This document shows, in pieces, positions 16,334 through 25,791 of a stretch of DNA of 64,000 nt. The DNA is from Streptomyces sp. TG1A-8 (GTDB lineage: Bacteria > Actinomycetota > Actinomycetes > Streptomycetales > Streptomycetaceae). The first letter of the stretch is position 1, and each line of letters opens with the position of its first letter. A program made the translations under genes and the position numbers. The notes under the pieces were generated by a model that ran no database searches, was not told where the DNA came from, and worked only from the letters and a program-made list of their open reading frames with translations. The stretch spans positions 62,001-126,000 of the forward strand of contig NZ_JASTLB010000001.1 in the NCBI RefSeq assembly GCF_030499535.1, written 5' to 3'.

Positions 16334-16472
16334 ACCTTCCTCGCACCTGAACAGTCAAGGCAGCACCTTGAAAACCGGGGTGCTGCCGCGAGAACCAACG
16401 AGGACCGCAGGAGTGGGATACGGCCAGGTGGCAGCAGCAGCTCTTGTGAGGGAACAAGTGCCAGCCCCAGAT

Positions 16473-16620
16473 GGCTGGACGAAGACCTTCACCGATCCCC
16501 GGCTCTGCGCGGCCATCGTCGACCGTCTGACCTTCAACGGCGCGATCATCGAGACCGGCACCGACTCCTACCACCTGGCCACCACCCGCGCACGGACCGA
16601 ACAGCTTCAAGCCGACTGAC
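16473..16620 (+). pseudogene. IstB-like ATPase fragment (right part of the split gene)
   Basis: Reads GWTKTFTDPRLCAAIVDRLT, FNGAIIETGTDSYHLATTRA and ends RTEQLQAD at TGA 16,618. This continues the fragment at 11,244-11,340. It belongs to a different IS21-type relic from the element that follows, whose IstB has another sequence and orientation. Confidence 0.75.
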
Positions 16621-16758
16621 GAGACAAGGCTGCAGAGGCCGTTTCTGTCAACGGCCGTGTGGTTCTCCCCGTAGGCGGCCAGGAGTTCGCCCCGCTGGCG
16701 GCCGTGGAGTCGTCCCCGGTGGCGGCCAGATAATTCCCCGCCTTCGGGTTGGTGTGGG

Positions 16759-17550
16759 TCAGCTGAAGGGCTTCACCCCCTGCCCGCTGGTGGCCTGGGT
16801 GAGCCGGTAGCTGTCACCCTGGGTGACGACGATGTGGGCGTGGTGCATGAGCCGGTCGACCGTGGCGGTGGCGAGCGTCTTGGGCATGATCTCGTCGAAG
16901 CCCGAGGGGTGGAGGTTGCTGCTGACGGCGATCGAGCGCCGTTCGTAGGCGGCGTCGACCAGGCGGTAGAAGCCCTCGGCGGCATCTGGGGAGACGGGCA
17001 GGAGCCCGATGTCGTCGACGATGATCAGGTCGGAGCGGATGATCTTTGCCAGGGTCCGGGCGATGGAGTCGTCCGCGCGGTGCCGGCGGACCAGGGCTCC
17101 GAGGTCTTCGATGGTGAACCAGGCCACGGTCAGCCCGGCCTCGATGGCGGTCTAGCCGAGGGCCTCGGTGAAGTGCCTCCTGCCCGTGCCCGAGGGGCCG
17201 CAGATGCAGAAGTTCTCCCGGCGGCCGAGCCATTCGAGCGTCTTCAACGCGTCCTGGGTGGGGCGGGGGATGGAGGGCTTGGCCTCGTCCCAGTCGCCGA
17301 AGGTCTTGCCGGTGGGGAACCCGGCCCGCTTGCGGCGGGTGTGCAGGTTCGCCCGGTCGCGTCCGGCGGCCTCCTCGGCCAGAAGGACGCGGACGACCTC
17401 GGCCGGGTCCCACCTCTGGGCCTTGGCAGTGGGGATGATGTCGGTCAACGACCTGCGGATGTGCGGGAGTTTGAGGCGGCGGGTCAGCTCGATGGCCTCG
17501 GCCAGCGGGTCGCCATTGGTGCCGGGAACGGTGCGAAGAGGGGTGGCCAT
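16759..17550 (-). pseudogene. istB: istB with an in-frame amber codon and altered Walker A
   Basis: One frame starting MATPLRTVPGTNGDPLAEAI at 17,550 has TAG at 17,152-17,154 (TEALG*TAIEAG). The Walker A reads GPSGTGRRHF where IstB normally has GTGKSHF, so the nucleotide-binding Lys is replaced by Arg. Walker B (LIIVDDIGLLP) and the sensor region (SIAVSSNLHPSGFDEIMPKT) are intact after the stop. The helper ATPase is therefore lost twice over. It overlaps the istA stop by one base. Confidence 0.8.
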
Positions 17551-19085
17551 CAGGCAAGGTCGCTTTCGTCGTACTCGGTGACATCCGAGATGGTGGTGGG
17601 GATGCCGAAGGTGGACCAGGCGGAGGTGCCCGGCCGCAGGGAGTGGTCCTCGCTGCGGCGGACCGGCTCGGCCGGCTCGTGGACGGCCTGGTAGTCGAGG
17701 ATCGACAGCAGATCCTTCTCCGCGAAGCGCCCGGTGACCGCGGCGGTGCCGAGCGCCCGGTCAACTTCCGCTGCTGAATACAGCTTTGACAGTGCGACGG
17801 CCTCGGCCATCTTCGCCTTGATGCGGCGGACACCGGCCGCGCCGGCCCCGATGAGCCAGGACGCGGCGCCGGGACCCAGCGCGAGGAAGGCGGCCTCTTC
17901 CGCGCTCGTGGCCTTCGGGGTGCGGTCGCTCTCCTTGTTCTCGCGCGGCGGATAGTGGGCATCGTCCAGGACCGGGGTGCCGGGCTGCCCGCGCCGGTGC
18001 CGGGCGACCTCGCGGGCCGAGCCGTCCTCGCCGACCGCGGTGACGATCAGCTCGTCACCGTGGAAGCGGGCCCAGACCCGGGTGTCGATCAGCTCGTGCG
18101 GGACCGAGTAACGCACCGCCTCGACCGAGATCGTCGACTCCCAGTTGACCCGCCGGGTGGTGCCGAACGCGGCGGTGAACGGGCTGCGCGGCAGCGGGTG
18201 CAGCCTTTGTTGTTCTTCCGCCAGGCGTTCGGCGGGCTTGCGTCGACTCGCCCTGTGTGTGCGGGAGTTGACCTCATCGCAGAAGCTGCGGCAGGCCGCT
18301 TCCAGCTCACCGAAGGTCTTGTAGTGCTCACGGAGGTTCACGTCCTTCGGCACCAGGTCGGCCTTCGCGATGCGGACCGTCGCCTCGGATCCGCCCTTGG
18401 TCTCCGGATCCGCCGGCAGACAGGTGCGTATCGTCGTGCCGTAGTGCCGGGCGACCTCGACGATCTCCGGGTTGCGGACCGCGATCCCGGCGACGTGGTC
18501 GGTGGTGACCGTCTTTTCGTTGTCGGTGAGCACGTAGGCCGGCACTCCGCCGATCCGGCGGAACGTGGCCTCCAGACACGCGGTGATCGTCGGCAGCGTC
18601 TTGTCCCAGATCGGGATCACGACGCGGAACCGGGACCAGGCCAGCCAGGCGCACCACAGCGTGGTCTTGCGCCCGCCGATGACCGGGCCGTCGCCGAAAT
18701 CGTACTGAAGCCACAGCCCGGGCTCGGTCACCCACGGCCGGTAAACCCGCCGCCGACCGGCCCTGAACTGGGCCTTTGCCTCGGCCACGGTGCGGCGGGT
18801 GGTGCGTTCCCCGCCCGTGAAGCCCATCGCGACGATCCTCTTGTGCACCACGTCCGCGCGGATCTTGCCCTGCGAGCGGACCACCAGTTCCTCGATCTTC
18901 GGCAGATAGCCGTCGATCGCCCGGGCCCGGTGACGGCGCCGGTCCGGGTGCTGGCCGGCGGCCCGCATCTTCACATACCGGGCCACCGTGTGGTGGTCGC
19001 ACCCGGCCAGCTCTGCCGCGGCACGGTAACTGCTGGTGAGGTCGTACGCCTCAAGGATCTCCATGATCTCCCTGCTGTTCTTCAC
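17550..19085 (-). CDS. istA: IS21-family transposase IstA
   Basis: 511 aa. N-terminal HTH (YRAAAELAGCDHHTVARYVK). The rve/DDE core has WLQYDFGDGPVIGGRKTTLW (first Asp), YVLTDNEKTVTTDHVAG (second Asp) and a later Glu near ETKGGSEATVRIAKADL. The C-terminal beta-barrel region (VSVEAVRYSVPHELID-like segment) follows. It appears complete. Without a working IstB helper it may not transpose alone. Its end meets the start of istB. Confidence 0.88.
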   Translation of the reverse strand: MKNSREIMEILEAYDLTSSYRAAAELAGCDHHTVARYVKMRAAGQHPDRRRHRARAIDGYLPKIEELVVRSQGKIRADVVHKRIVAMGFTGGERTTRRTVAEAKAQFRAGRRRVYRPWVTEPGLWLQYDFGDGPVIGGRKTTLWCAWLAWSRFRVVIPIWDKTLPTITACLEATFRRIGGVPAYVLTDNEKTVTTDHVAGIAVRNPEIVEVARHYGTTIRTCLPADPETKGGSEATVRIAKADLVPKDVNLREHYKTFGELEAACRSFCDEVNSRTHRASRRKPAERLAEEQQRLHPLPRSPFTAAFGTTRRVNWESTISVEAVRYSVPHELIDTRVWARFHGDELIVTAVGEDGSAREVARHRRGQPGTPVLDDAHYPPRENKESDRTPKATSAEEAAFLALGPGAASWLIGAGAAGVRRIKAKMAEAVALSKLYSAAEVDRALGTAAVTGRFAEKDLLSILDYQAVHEPAEPVRRSEDHSLRPGTSAWSTFGIPTTISDVTEYDESDLA

Positions 19086-19197
19086 CCGCTCGACTCTCGC
19101 CGAACGAGATCTGGATCTTGCGAGCGGGGAGATATCTGGCCGTACGTGGGGAGAACCCTGGCCATCAGTGGGGCGGTAAGTGGCCGCCTATGGGGAG

Positions 19198-20307
19198 CTC
19201 GCCACGGCCGCCGTCACCTCCACTGCGCGACCGAAGCCCGGCAGTCCAGCCGGCCGCCAGCGGACCTTGACCGGCTCTGCCACCGCACCTCCACGCATCA
19301 AGTTGGATGTCGTCACATCCAACCGCCCGCAAGGCCGCACCGCGAACGGCAACCCGGTGAACCTTCCCGGTCAGAGCACTACCGAGCCGAGATACCAACC
19401 ATTTCATGATCTGGGACCAGATCACCGGCGTCGCCGGTCAGCCCACCACAACCTGACTACAGCCCCGGACCGCGGGCCCACATGCCGCGACACACCACCA
19501 GACCGCCACCCGCCCGACAACGTGACAACGCCGACCAAACCTTTCGGCCAACCGAGGCCAGAGCCCGACGCCAGCGATTCACTGACATCCTGGACACCTT
19601 GAAGCGCGGAGGCCGTCTCCAGAGCAATGACATCAGCCTCGATTGACTGTACTGCTACATGGCAAAGAAAATCATCTGGGCACCTCATACGTACCGTGAA
19701 AAACGCGCCATGCGTCGTCAGGCTGAAAATCTTCACCACTGATGCTCCCTGCTGGACCACGGGCGGATTGGTGATCTAGTTTTATTCGCCAGGAGAACGG
19801 CCGGGTAACTTCACGCAGGGGTGATTTTGAAGTGTGCAGGTCACAGCAGTGTGGTCAGCACCCCGATCGAGACATCGGCCCGCCCTCGGGTACTGGTGGG
19901 GGAAGCAACTACCCGAGCGTGAGCGCTCTGCCGGTGATGTGCTGGGCAGACCCCGGACAGCGCCCTCGCCCGGCCGGGGCCCGCAGCTGATCAGCCGGAA
20001 ACCTGTAGCTCATCGGGGCACGGTGAGCGTCGACGCTTGCCCCACTTCGCGTAACCTGAACTCGGCCGACCGGCCCAATTCGAGATCACTGTAATCCAAA
20101 ATTACTCCAAGATGGTGAAGTTATGGAGTCCAGCGGCATCAACAGGTATCAGGCCGCATCCCTGGATCAATATCCGACTGTCAAGTTAGACATTTACACT
20201 CTCTCACCGGCGGATTCTCCACGCCTGGACAGGGAGTGCGCGGATCACATTCAATTACTCACCGATTCCGATGATCGATTTCCCCCCATCGTCGCGCATA
20301 GACCGAC
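19198..20307. other. Gene-poor interval with an IS6 tail
   Basis: No credible gene was found. At 19,403-19,530 is the very end of an IS6-family transposase (MIWDQITGVAGQPTTT then stop, with CAACGTGACAACGCC resembling the IS6 end seen at 21,464 and 27,962). The rest of 19,530-20,307 is unusually AT-rich for this window and shows only short shadow frames. Confidence 0.5.
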
Positions 20308-20465
20308 TAAGGGCTGTCCCGCAACTCCGAGGACCGCTTGCCGGTGTCCGGTTCGGCCTGCTTGACCGAGATCCCGTTGAGGCCGCGAGCCCGGGCTGAA
20401 CCGGATAAGTCGATCCGGCTGCGGTGACCTACCAGCCTCTGCTCCGAGTTACGGGACAACGCTTA
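20308..20465. repeat. 158-bp MITE-like element with 24-bp terminal inverted repeats
   Basis: Left end TAAGGGCTGTCCCGCAACTC and right end, in reverse complement, TAAGCGTTGTCCCGTAACTC; 20 of 24 terminal bases match. There is no coding capacity. A truncated relative in opposite orientation lies at 27,967-28,097. Either a miniature element or an internally deleted IS; no target duplication is evident. Confidence 0.65.
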
Positions 20466-20596
20466 GGCGTGTTATTGATGGCATGCATAGACTTCGCGCT
20501 GCGGCACTGAGGGGAGTGAGGTTATAAATGCCCAATTTTTCGACCGGCAAGGGTGGTACGGGGCCCGGCCGCCATGGAGGAGAGGGATACCGCCAG

Positions 20597-21464
20597 GGCA
20601 CTGTCACGTTGGCTGACCGGGTGGAGTGATCTTCGGGTTGGTCGTGGTGGAGGGGTCGTCCGCGGGCAGTACGTCGCCGTCGTACCAGGGACGCTGGTAC
20701 CCGGTCGAGGTGATCTCGCGCTGCGTGCGGCGGTACGTCCGCTTTCCGCTCGGTTTCCGTGAGGGCGGGGAGCTGATGCTGGAGCGCGGTGTGGTCGTCT
20801 CCCACGAGAGCGTGCGGCGCTGGTGTCTGAAGGTCGGACAGGCCTGTGCCGGCGGCCTGCGCCTGCGGCGGCCCCGGCCCGGTGACACCTGGCACCTGGC
20901 ACTTGGGCGAGGTCTTCATCAAGGTCAGCGGAGAGCGGAAGTACCTGTGGCGGGCCGTCGACGCCGGCGGGATGGTGCTGGACGTTCTCCTGCGGGACCG
21001 CCGGGGCACCGCCGCGGCCAGGCGTTTCCTCCGCCGCCGGATGAAAAGGAGGTGTTCGGTGCCGAGGGTGGTGGTCACCGGCAAACTCCGTTCCTGCGGG
21101 GCGGTCCGCCAGGAGGTGATGCCCTGCGTCGAGCACCGTGCCCACAAGGGCCTGAACAACCGGGCCGAGAACAGTCACCAGCCGACCCGGCAGCGCGAAC
21201 GCGCGATGAAGGGGTTCCGCGGTACCGGCGGGGCCCAGCGGTTCCTGTCCGCGTTCAGCGGGATCCCACCTCACTCCCGGCCCCGCCGCCACCTGATGAC
21301 TACACTCGATCACCGGGCCGAGACGACCATCCGCTTCGCGAACTGGGATCAGATCACCGGCGCCGCCGGCCGGACCACCACGGCTTGACCACAGACCCAG
21401 GGCCGCGGTCCACCACACCCCGACGCACCATCAAACAGGCGCAACCCAACAGCATGACAACGCC
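20597..21464 (+). mobile_element. IS6-family element with dead transposase
   Basis: Ends GGCACTGTCACGTT (20,597) and GCATGACAACGCC (to 21,464) form imperfect inverted repeats like those of the copy at 27,301. The transposase starts near 20,626 (YQGRWYPVEVISRCVRRYVR, ELMLERGVVVSHESVRRWCL). At about 20,890 a short duplication (ACCTGGC-ACCTGGC) shifts the frame, and the rest continues to 21,388. The first catalytic Asp (normally WHLDEVF) reads HLGEVF and the second (VTDKLRSY) reads VTGKLRSC, while the Glu in RAENSHQ remains. Inactive. Confidence 0.82.
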
Positions 21465-21717
21465 CGTCCGGGTAGTCCTTCATCGCCATCGGCGGTGAAC
21501 ACATTTTCTTCAAATCGAGCGGGTCCAGCATCAACATGTGCACCACTCAGGGGGAGGCTCCATCAGCGGTGGAACCAGTGTGCATCATGAACTTTCTGGC
21601 ACTCCGACACGTTTCACTAGCAGAGGTCAACCGGGCGGGCGGGAGGAAGCGGTCCCGCTGGCTGTGAAGCGCGTCCGGTTGTCCTGGCTCGACGTTGGAA
21701 TCCCCGAGGGAACACAC

Positions 21718-23571
21718 TTGCTGTATTTCAGGATGCTTGGGTCACTTACCGTTGAAGTCGACGGACACCGTGTGACGGTGGCTGCGCCGCGGCAAAGGGT
21801 TATCCTCGCGGCCCTGCTACTGAACGCCAATCGGGTGGTGTCAGTGGACCGGCTGGAAGACTTCGTCTGGGACAACACACCACCGAGCAGTGGCCCGGCG
21901 GTGATACGTACTTACGTGATGCGGCTACGACAGGCACTCGGGTCGAGGGCCGGCGCGAGGATCGTCACCCGGGCGCCGGGTTACCTGGTCGAGGTGGACG
22001 ATCAGGAGACCGACCTCGGCCGGTTCGACAGTCATCGCGAGAACGCGTCCGCACTGGCCATGGCGGGGGACCTCGCCGGCGCATCAGCGGAACTGAGCAC
22101 CGCGCTGTCGATATGGCAGCAGAGTCCGCTGCAGGACGTCCAGTCGAGCACCTTGCGTGACATTGAGGTACGGCACCTCGAAGAGCGGTATTTCCAGACC
22201 CTCAGCTGGCGGTTGGACCTGGATATGCAGCTCGGCCGGCACACCGACCTCGTTCCCGAGCTGTGGCGGCTGACCCGTGAAAACCCTCTCCACGAAGGCC
22301 TGGCGGCGAAACTGATGCTGGCGCTGTTCCGCTCCGGACGCCAGTCCGACGCGCTGAACGTGTTCCATCAGATCCGGGCCGCGCTGATCGAGGAACTGGC
22401 CACCGAACCGGGCACGGAACTCCAGCAGATGCAGCAACAGATCCTGGCCTCGGAGGACGCACGGCTCACAGGGCCAGGACCGGCGGAAGTCGGGCCTGTC
22501 ACCCGCATCGCCCCGTCACCGCCACGTCCGGCTCAGCTCCCCGCCGTGCTTCCCGACTTCCTCCCCTGCCCGTCCACCGGACCGCAGTTGTCCGTGGACG
22601 GCCTCGCGAGCGTGCTGTCCGATCCCACGGCTCCGCCACGGGCGAAGACCACGGTGATCAGCGGCAGCGGCGGTGTCGGCAAGACTTCCCTGGCGGTGCA
22701 CTGGGCGCACGCCTGCCGCAAGGAGTACACCCGAGGCCAGCTTTACGCCTCCCTGGGCGGCAGCAGCGACCGCCCCGTCCGGCCGGCCGACCTACTGATT
22801 CGCTTTCTGCGCGACCTCGGTGTGCCACAGGCCATTATTCCCCAGGACGAGGCAGAACTCGAAGGCGTATACCGCTCGGTGGTGGCCGACAGCAAGCTGC
22901 TGGTCGTCCTCGACGACGCGCACAGTGCCGCTCAGGTACGCCCGCTCATCCCCGGCGGTGCACGCAGCAGAGTACTCATCACCAGCCGGAACCGACTAGC
23001 GGACCTTGAAGGTGCGCGGACCTTCGTTCTCGGACGCATGGTCGAGGACAGCTCCCTGCGCCTGCTCTCCACCATCATCGGTCGAGCGCGTGTCGATGCG
23101 GAACTTGCGGCCGCGCGGCAGATCGTCCGATTCTGCAGTGGTCTTCCTCTGGCCCTGCGGATCGTCGGCATCAGGCTGCTCAGTCGTCCGTACCGCCCTC
23201 TCGCCGGCATGGCCGACCGGTTGGCGAGAGCCGACCGGCTGCTGGACGAACTGAGTGTCGGCGACCTGTCGGTACGCAGTTGCTTCGACACCGGCTACAA
23301 GGCTCTCAGCGCTGCACCGAGGCATGGCATCCACGCGAAGTTGGTCCTACGGATCCTGGGTCCACTCGAAACCGGCGTCCTGAACACCGCTGTGTTGGTC
23401 GAGCGGCTCGGATGCTCTTCCATCGAGGCTGAGGACGCCCTGGACCGCCTGGTGGACGCCAACCTTCTCGAACAGGACAGCTCCGGACGATATCTGCTTT
23501 CCAACCTTGCCCAGGCATACGCCCGGGAACAGTCGATGGCACTGCGCAAAAACGCGCCTCGGATCGCTTGA
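21718..23571 (+). CDS. AfsR/SARP-type pathway regulator with NB-ARC ATPase domain
   Basis: About 617 aa if TTG 21718 is used: GAGGGAA lies 5 bases upstream and the protein then begins LLYFRMLGSLTVEV as SARPs do. Domains: OmpR-like winged helix about residues 8-95 (PRQRVILAALLLNANRVVSV), bacterial transcriptional activation (BTAD) helices about 100-245 (NPLHEGLAAKLMLALFRSGR), then an NB-ARC/STAND ATPase from about 315 with Walker A ISGSGGVGKTSLA and Walker B LLVVLDDAH. It stops before any TPR array, so it is shorter than AfsR. It is the first gene of the cluster in this window and likely activates it; bafilomycin clusters carry an AfsR-family regulator. Confidence 0.85.
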   Translation: MLYFRMLGSLTVEVDGHRVTVAAPRQRVILAALLLNANRVVSVDRLEDFVWDNTPPSSGPAVIRTYVMRLRQALGSRAGARIVTRAPGYLVEVDDQETDLGRFDSHRENASALAMAGDLAGASAELSTALSIWQQSPLQDVQSSTLRDIEVRHLEERYFQTLSWRLDLDMQLGRHTDLVPELWRLTRENPLHEGLAAKLMLALFRSGRQSDALNVFHQIRAALIEELATEPGTELQQMQQQILASEDARLTGPGPAEVGPVTRIAPSPPRPAQLPAVLPDFLPCPSTGPQLSVDGLASVLSDPTAPPRAKTTVISGSGGVGKTSLAVHWAHACRKEYTRGQLYASLGGSSDRPVRPADLLIRFLRDLGVPQAIIPQDEAELEGVYRSVVADSKLLVVLDDAHSAAQVRPLIPGGARSRVLITSRNRLADLEGARTFVLGRMVEDSSLRLLSTIIGRARVDAELAAARQIVRFCSGLPLALRIVGIRLLSRPYRPLAGMADRLARADRLLDELSVGDLSVRSCFDTGYKALSAAPRHGIHAKLVLRILGPLETGVLNTAVLVERLGCSSIEAEDALDRLVDANLLEQDSSGRYLLSNLAQAYAREQSMALRKNAPRIA

Positions 23572-23779
23572 GTACTGTGACGACGCCTCTCGGAGAACTG
23601 ATGCCGTGGCCGGTACTGGTGGGACATGACCTCTTCATGTTCCACTACCCGCGGATGCAGGCGCTCCCATACCTTCCGCCTCACCGGTCCTGCCGCCGCC
23701 ACGACGTCGGCCTTCCAACTCGTTCGAAGTGGCGCGGTCCTGCACACCTGACACCCAGCCGAATAAGGAACCAACAGAC

Positions 23780-24556
23780 GTGACCGTCACCTCCCCTCAC
23801 GTTCCCCTCAGCGATCCCGGCGCATGGCTGCGCCGGTTCCGACCTGCTCCTGACGCAGCGGTGCAGCTGGTCTGCTTCCCTCATGCCGGCGGCGCCGCGA
23901 GCTACTACATGCCGGTCGCCGCGGCCCTGGCACCGCGGATCGACGTGGTCGCGGTCCAGTACCCGGGGCGGCAGGACCGGCGTCACGAACCATTCGTCGA
24001 GGACATCGGCGTACTCGCTGACCACATCCACGCGGCACTGGTCACGTGCGCCGACCGCCCGATGGCGTTCTTCGGTCACAGCATGGGAGCGGTCACCGCG
24101 TTCGAGGTGGCCATGCGGCTGGAGCGGAGCCACGGCACCGGCCCGGTGCGGCTGTTCGTGTCCGGACGCAGAGCTCCCGGGACACGGCGCCAGGAGGCTG
24201 TGCACTTGCGCACCGACGAAGGGATCCTGGCCGAGTTGCGCGCACTCAGCGGTACGAACGAGCAGCTCCTGCAGGACGACGAGATGGTGCAGATGATCAT
24301 GCCTGCCATCCGTGCCGACTACCGGGCGATCGAGTCCTACCGGGGCTCGGAGGGTGACGTCGTACGCTGTCCCGTCACCGTTCTCGTGGGAACCGAGGAT
24401 CCCCAGGTGACTCCCGACGAGGCCCGCCTCTGGAGCTCGCACACCACTGGCCCGTTCGACTACCGCGAGTTCTCCGGGGGCCATTTCTACCTGGCGGACC
24501 ACCAGAAGGAGATCAACGCTCTGCTGACTGAGCGGCTTCTCGGGGCGGCATGGTGA
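23780..24556 (+). CDS. Type II thioesterase (PKS editing)
   Basis: 258 aa from GTG 23780 with AAGGAA upstream. An alpha/beta hydrolase of the TEII class: LVCFPHAGGAASYYMPVAAA at residues 30-49, the nucleophile elbow FGHSMG with Ser101, an Asp in VGTEDPQVTP, and His in SGGHFYL. Such enzymes clear stalled or wrong acyl groups from carrier proteins of modular PKSs. It is separated from the regulator by about 200 bases and precedes the phosphoesterase and PPTase genes on the same strand. It probably corresponds to BafH-type editing thioesterases. Confidence 0.88.
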   Translation: MTVTSPHVPLSDPGAWLRRFRPAPDAAVQLVCFPHAGGAASYYMPVAAALAPRIDVVAVQYPGRQDRRHEPFVEDIGVLADHIHAALVTCADRPMAFFGHSMGAVTAFEVAMRLERSHGTGPVRLFVSGRRAPGTRRQEAVHLRTDEGILAELRALSGTNEQLLQDDEMVQMIMPAIRADYRAIESYRGSEGDVVRCPVTVLVGTEDPQVTPDEARLWSSHTTGPFDYREFSGGHFYLADHQKEINALLTERLLGAAW

Positions 24557-24918
24557 CCGTTCTTGCGGCCATGCGCCTGAGCGCATGACGTTCGTGTCCT
24601 TGCATTTTTGAGCGAGTCGCGGCAGTCGCGGTTCGTTCAGCTTCCTGCGGCAGAAGCCGTCCGGTTTCATCACCATGTACGTAAGTCCGGGTCGCCGTCA
24701 GGACAGACCGTGCCCCTTTCGCGCGACCCGTCCGCCACGAGATGTCAGCCGGCCCAGCTGCCGCACCGCCACGGCGCGGTCGGCCAATTCGGTCGCGGAC
24801 CGGGGCCAGGCGGCGTTGCGGCGGTCGATCGGCGTAATTCCGGAAGCCCACGCGCGCTGAGGACGCGTTGTGCCAGCGTCCCGGCGTCCGGACCTGAGCC
24901 AATACGAGAGAAGTTCCG
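24557..24918. other. Intergenic gap
   Basis: About 360 bases between the thioesterase and the phosphoesterase. No protein-like frame on either strand; it may hold a promoter for the second pair of genes. Confidence 0.4.
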
Positions 24919-25791
24919 ATGATCAGCCATCCTTCAGATACCTCCTCTGCCTCGACCGGCGGCCAACTGCTCGCCATCAGTGATCTGCACGCCGTCCATG
25001 CCGACAACCGGAGAATCCTGCAAGGACTTCGTCCGCAGTCCGCTGACGACTGGCTCATCGTGGCCGGAGACGTCGCAGAGATCAGCACGGACATCGAGTG
25101 GGCGCTTTCCCAGCTGGCGGGGCGTTTCAGCAAGGTGATATGGACTCCGGGCAACCACGAGTTGTGGACCCACCCGAGCGACCCCGTGCAACTGCGGGGG
25201 GAAAAGCGTTACCGGTACCTGGTCGAATTCTGCCGCAGCATCGACGTGGTGACTCCGGAGGATCCCTATCCTGAGTGGAAGGGCGAGGGCGGACCGGCGA
25301 TTGTCGCTCCACTGTTCGTGCTGTACGACTACTCGTTCCGCATGCCCGGTATGTCGACGAAGGAGGAATCTCTGCGCAAGGCGCATGATGCCGGCATCGT
25401 CTGCACTGACGAATTTCTGCTGCACCCCGACCCGTATCCGACCCGCGAGGCCTGGTGCAGGGCCAGAACAGCGGAAACCGAGCGACGGCTGGCCGCCTGC
25501 GACCCAGGCCTGCCGACCATCCTCGTCAGCCATTGGCCGCTGCTGCGCCATCCCACCGAGGTCCTTTACCACCCGGAGTTCGCACAGTGGTGCGGGACGA
25601 CACTGACAGCCGACTGGCACCGCCGCTTCCGGGCCACCGCAGCGGTTTACGGTCACCTGCACATACCCCGCACCACGTGGCACGACGGGGTGCCATTCAC
25701 AGAAGTATCGGTGGGCTACCCCCGCGAGTGGCGGCGCCGCCCGGCCGGCGCGCCAGGACTCCGCCGGGTCCCGCTGAAGGAGGCGTCGTGA
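24919..25791 (+). CDS. Calcineurin-like metallophosphoesterase
   Basis: 290 aa. All five metal-site blocks are present in order: ISDLHAVH (D-x-H), VAGDVAEI (G-D), TPGNHELW (G-N-H-E), VSHWPLL (S-H), and VYGHLHIP (G-H-x-H). The middle (EGGPAIVAPLFVLYDYSF) fits small cytoplasmic phosphoesterases. The start is ATG 24919 by alignment of the first motif. Its stop overlaps the PPTase GTG by four bases (GTGA), so the two are co-translated. A role in polyketide biosynthesis is not established; hydrolysis of a CoA- or carrier-derived phosphoester is a plausible guess given the PPTase partner. Confidence 0.8.
   Translation: MISHPSDTSSASTGGQLLAISDLHAVHADNRRILQGLRPQSADDWLIVAGDVAEISTDIEWALSQLAGRFSKVIWTPGNHELWTHPSDPVQLRGEKRYRYLVEFCRSIDVVTPEDPYPEWKGEGGPAIVAPLFVLYDYSFRMPGMSTKEESLRKAHDAGIVCTDEFLLHPDPYPTREAWCRARTAETERRLAACDPGLPTILVSHWPLLRHPTEVLYHPEFAQWCGTTLTADWHRRFRATAAVYGHLHIPRTTWHDGVPFTEVSVGYPREWRRRPAGAPGLRRVPLKEAS

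Larger units (their letters stand above)
11341..16472. mobile_element. Tn554-like element carrying recombinases and a nucleotidyltransferase
   Basis: About 5.13 kb inserted between the two halves of an istB fragment. Near the ends are GCACTTGTTCC (11,347-11,357) and its reverse complement GGAACAAGTGC (16,451-16,461). Inside, on the minus strand, lie recombinase A (15,264-16,333), a small HTH gene, a zinc-ribbon recombinase B (split by an IS3-family element) and a nucleotidyltransferase. Multiple recombinase genes followed by a nucleotidyltransferase recall Tn554, which carries tnpABC and an ANT gene. Both recombinases are damaged, so the element is now probably immobile by itself. Exact ends are inferred from the split gene. 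Confidence 0.6.
16665..19197 (-). mobile_element. IS21-family element with repeated ends
   Basis: Left end CTCCCCGTAGGCGGCCA (from 16,665); right end, in reverse complement, CTCCCCATAGGCGGCCA (to 19,197). Inside each end the unit CCCC-n3-GGCGGCCA-like recurs with about 22-bp spacing: left at 16,667, 16,690 and 16,713, and right as GGGG...GGCC units at about 19,124, 19,147 and 19,169. Multiple terminal repeats are typical of IS21. It contains istA and a broken istB. No target duplication was confirmed. Confidence 0.75.

Noticed and set aside
19198..20307. Possible RNA gene or riboswitch in the gene-poor AT-rich interval
   Set aside because: No tRNA cloverleaf, rRNA segment or known riboswitch core could be recognised by eye.
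21538..21717. Upstream start for the AfsR-like regulator at 21,538
   Set aside because: The added 60 residues do not resemble SARP N-termini, and TTG 21718 has a good ribosome site and places the winged helix at the expected position.
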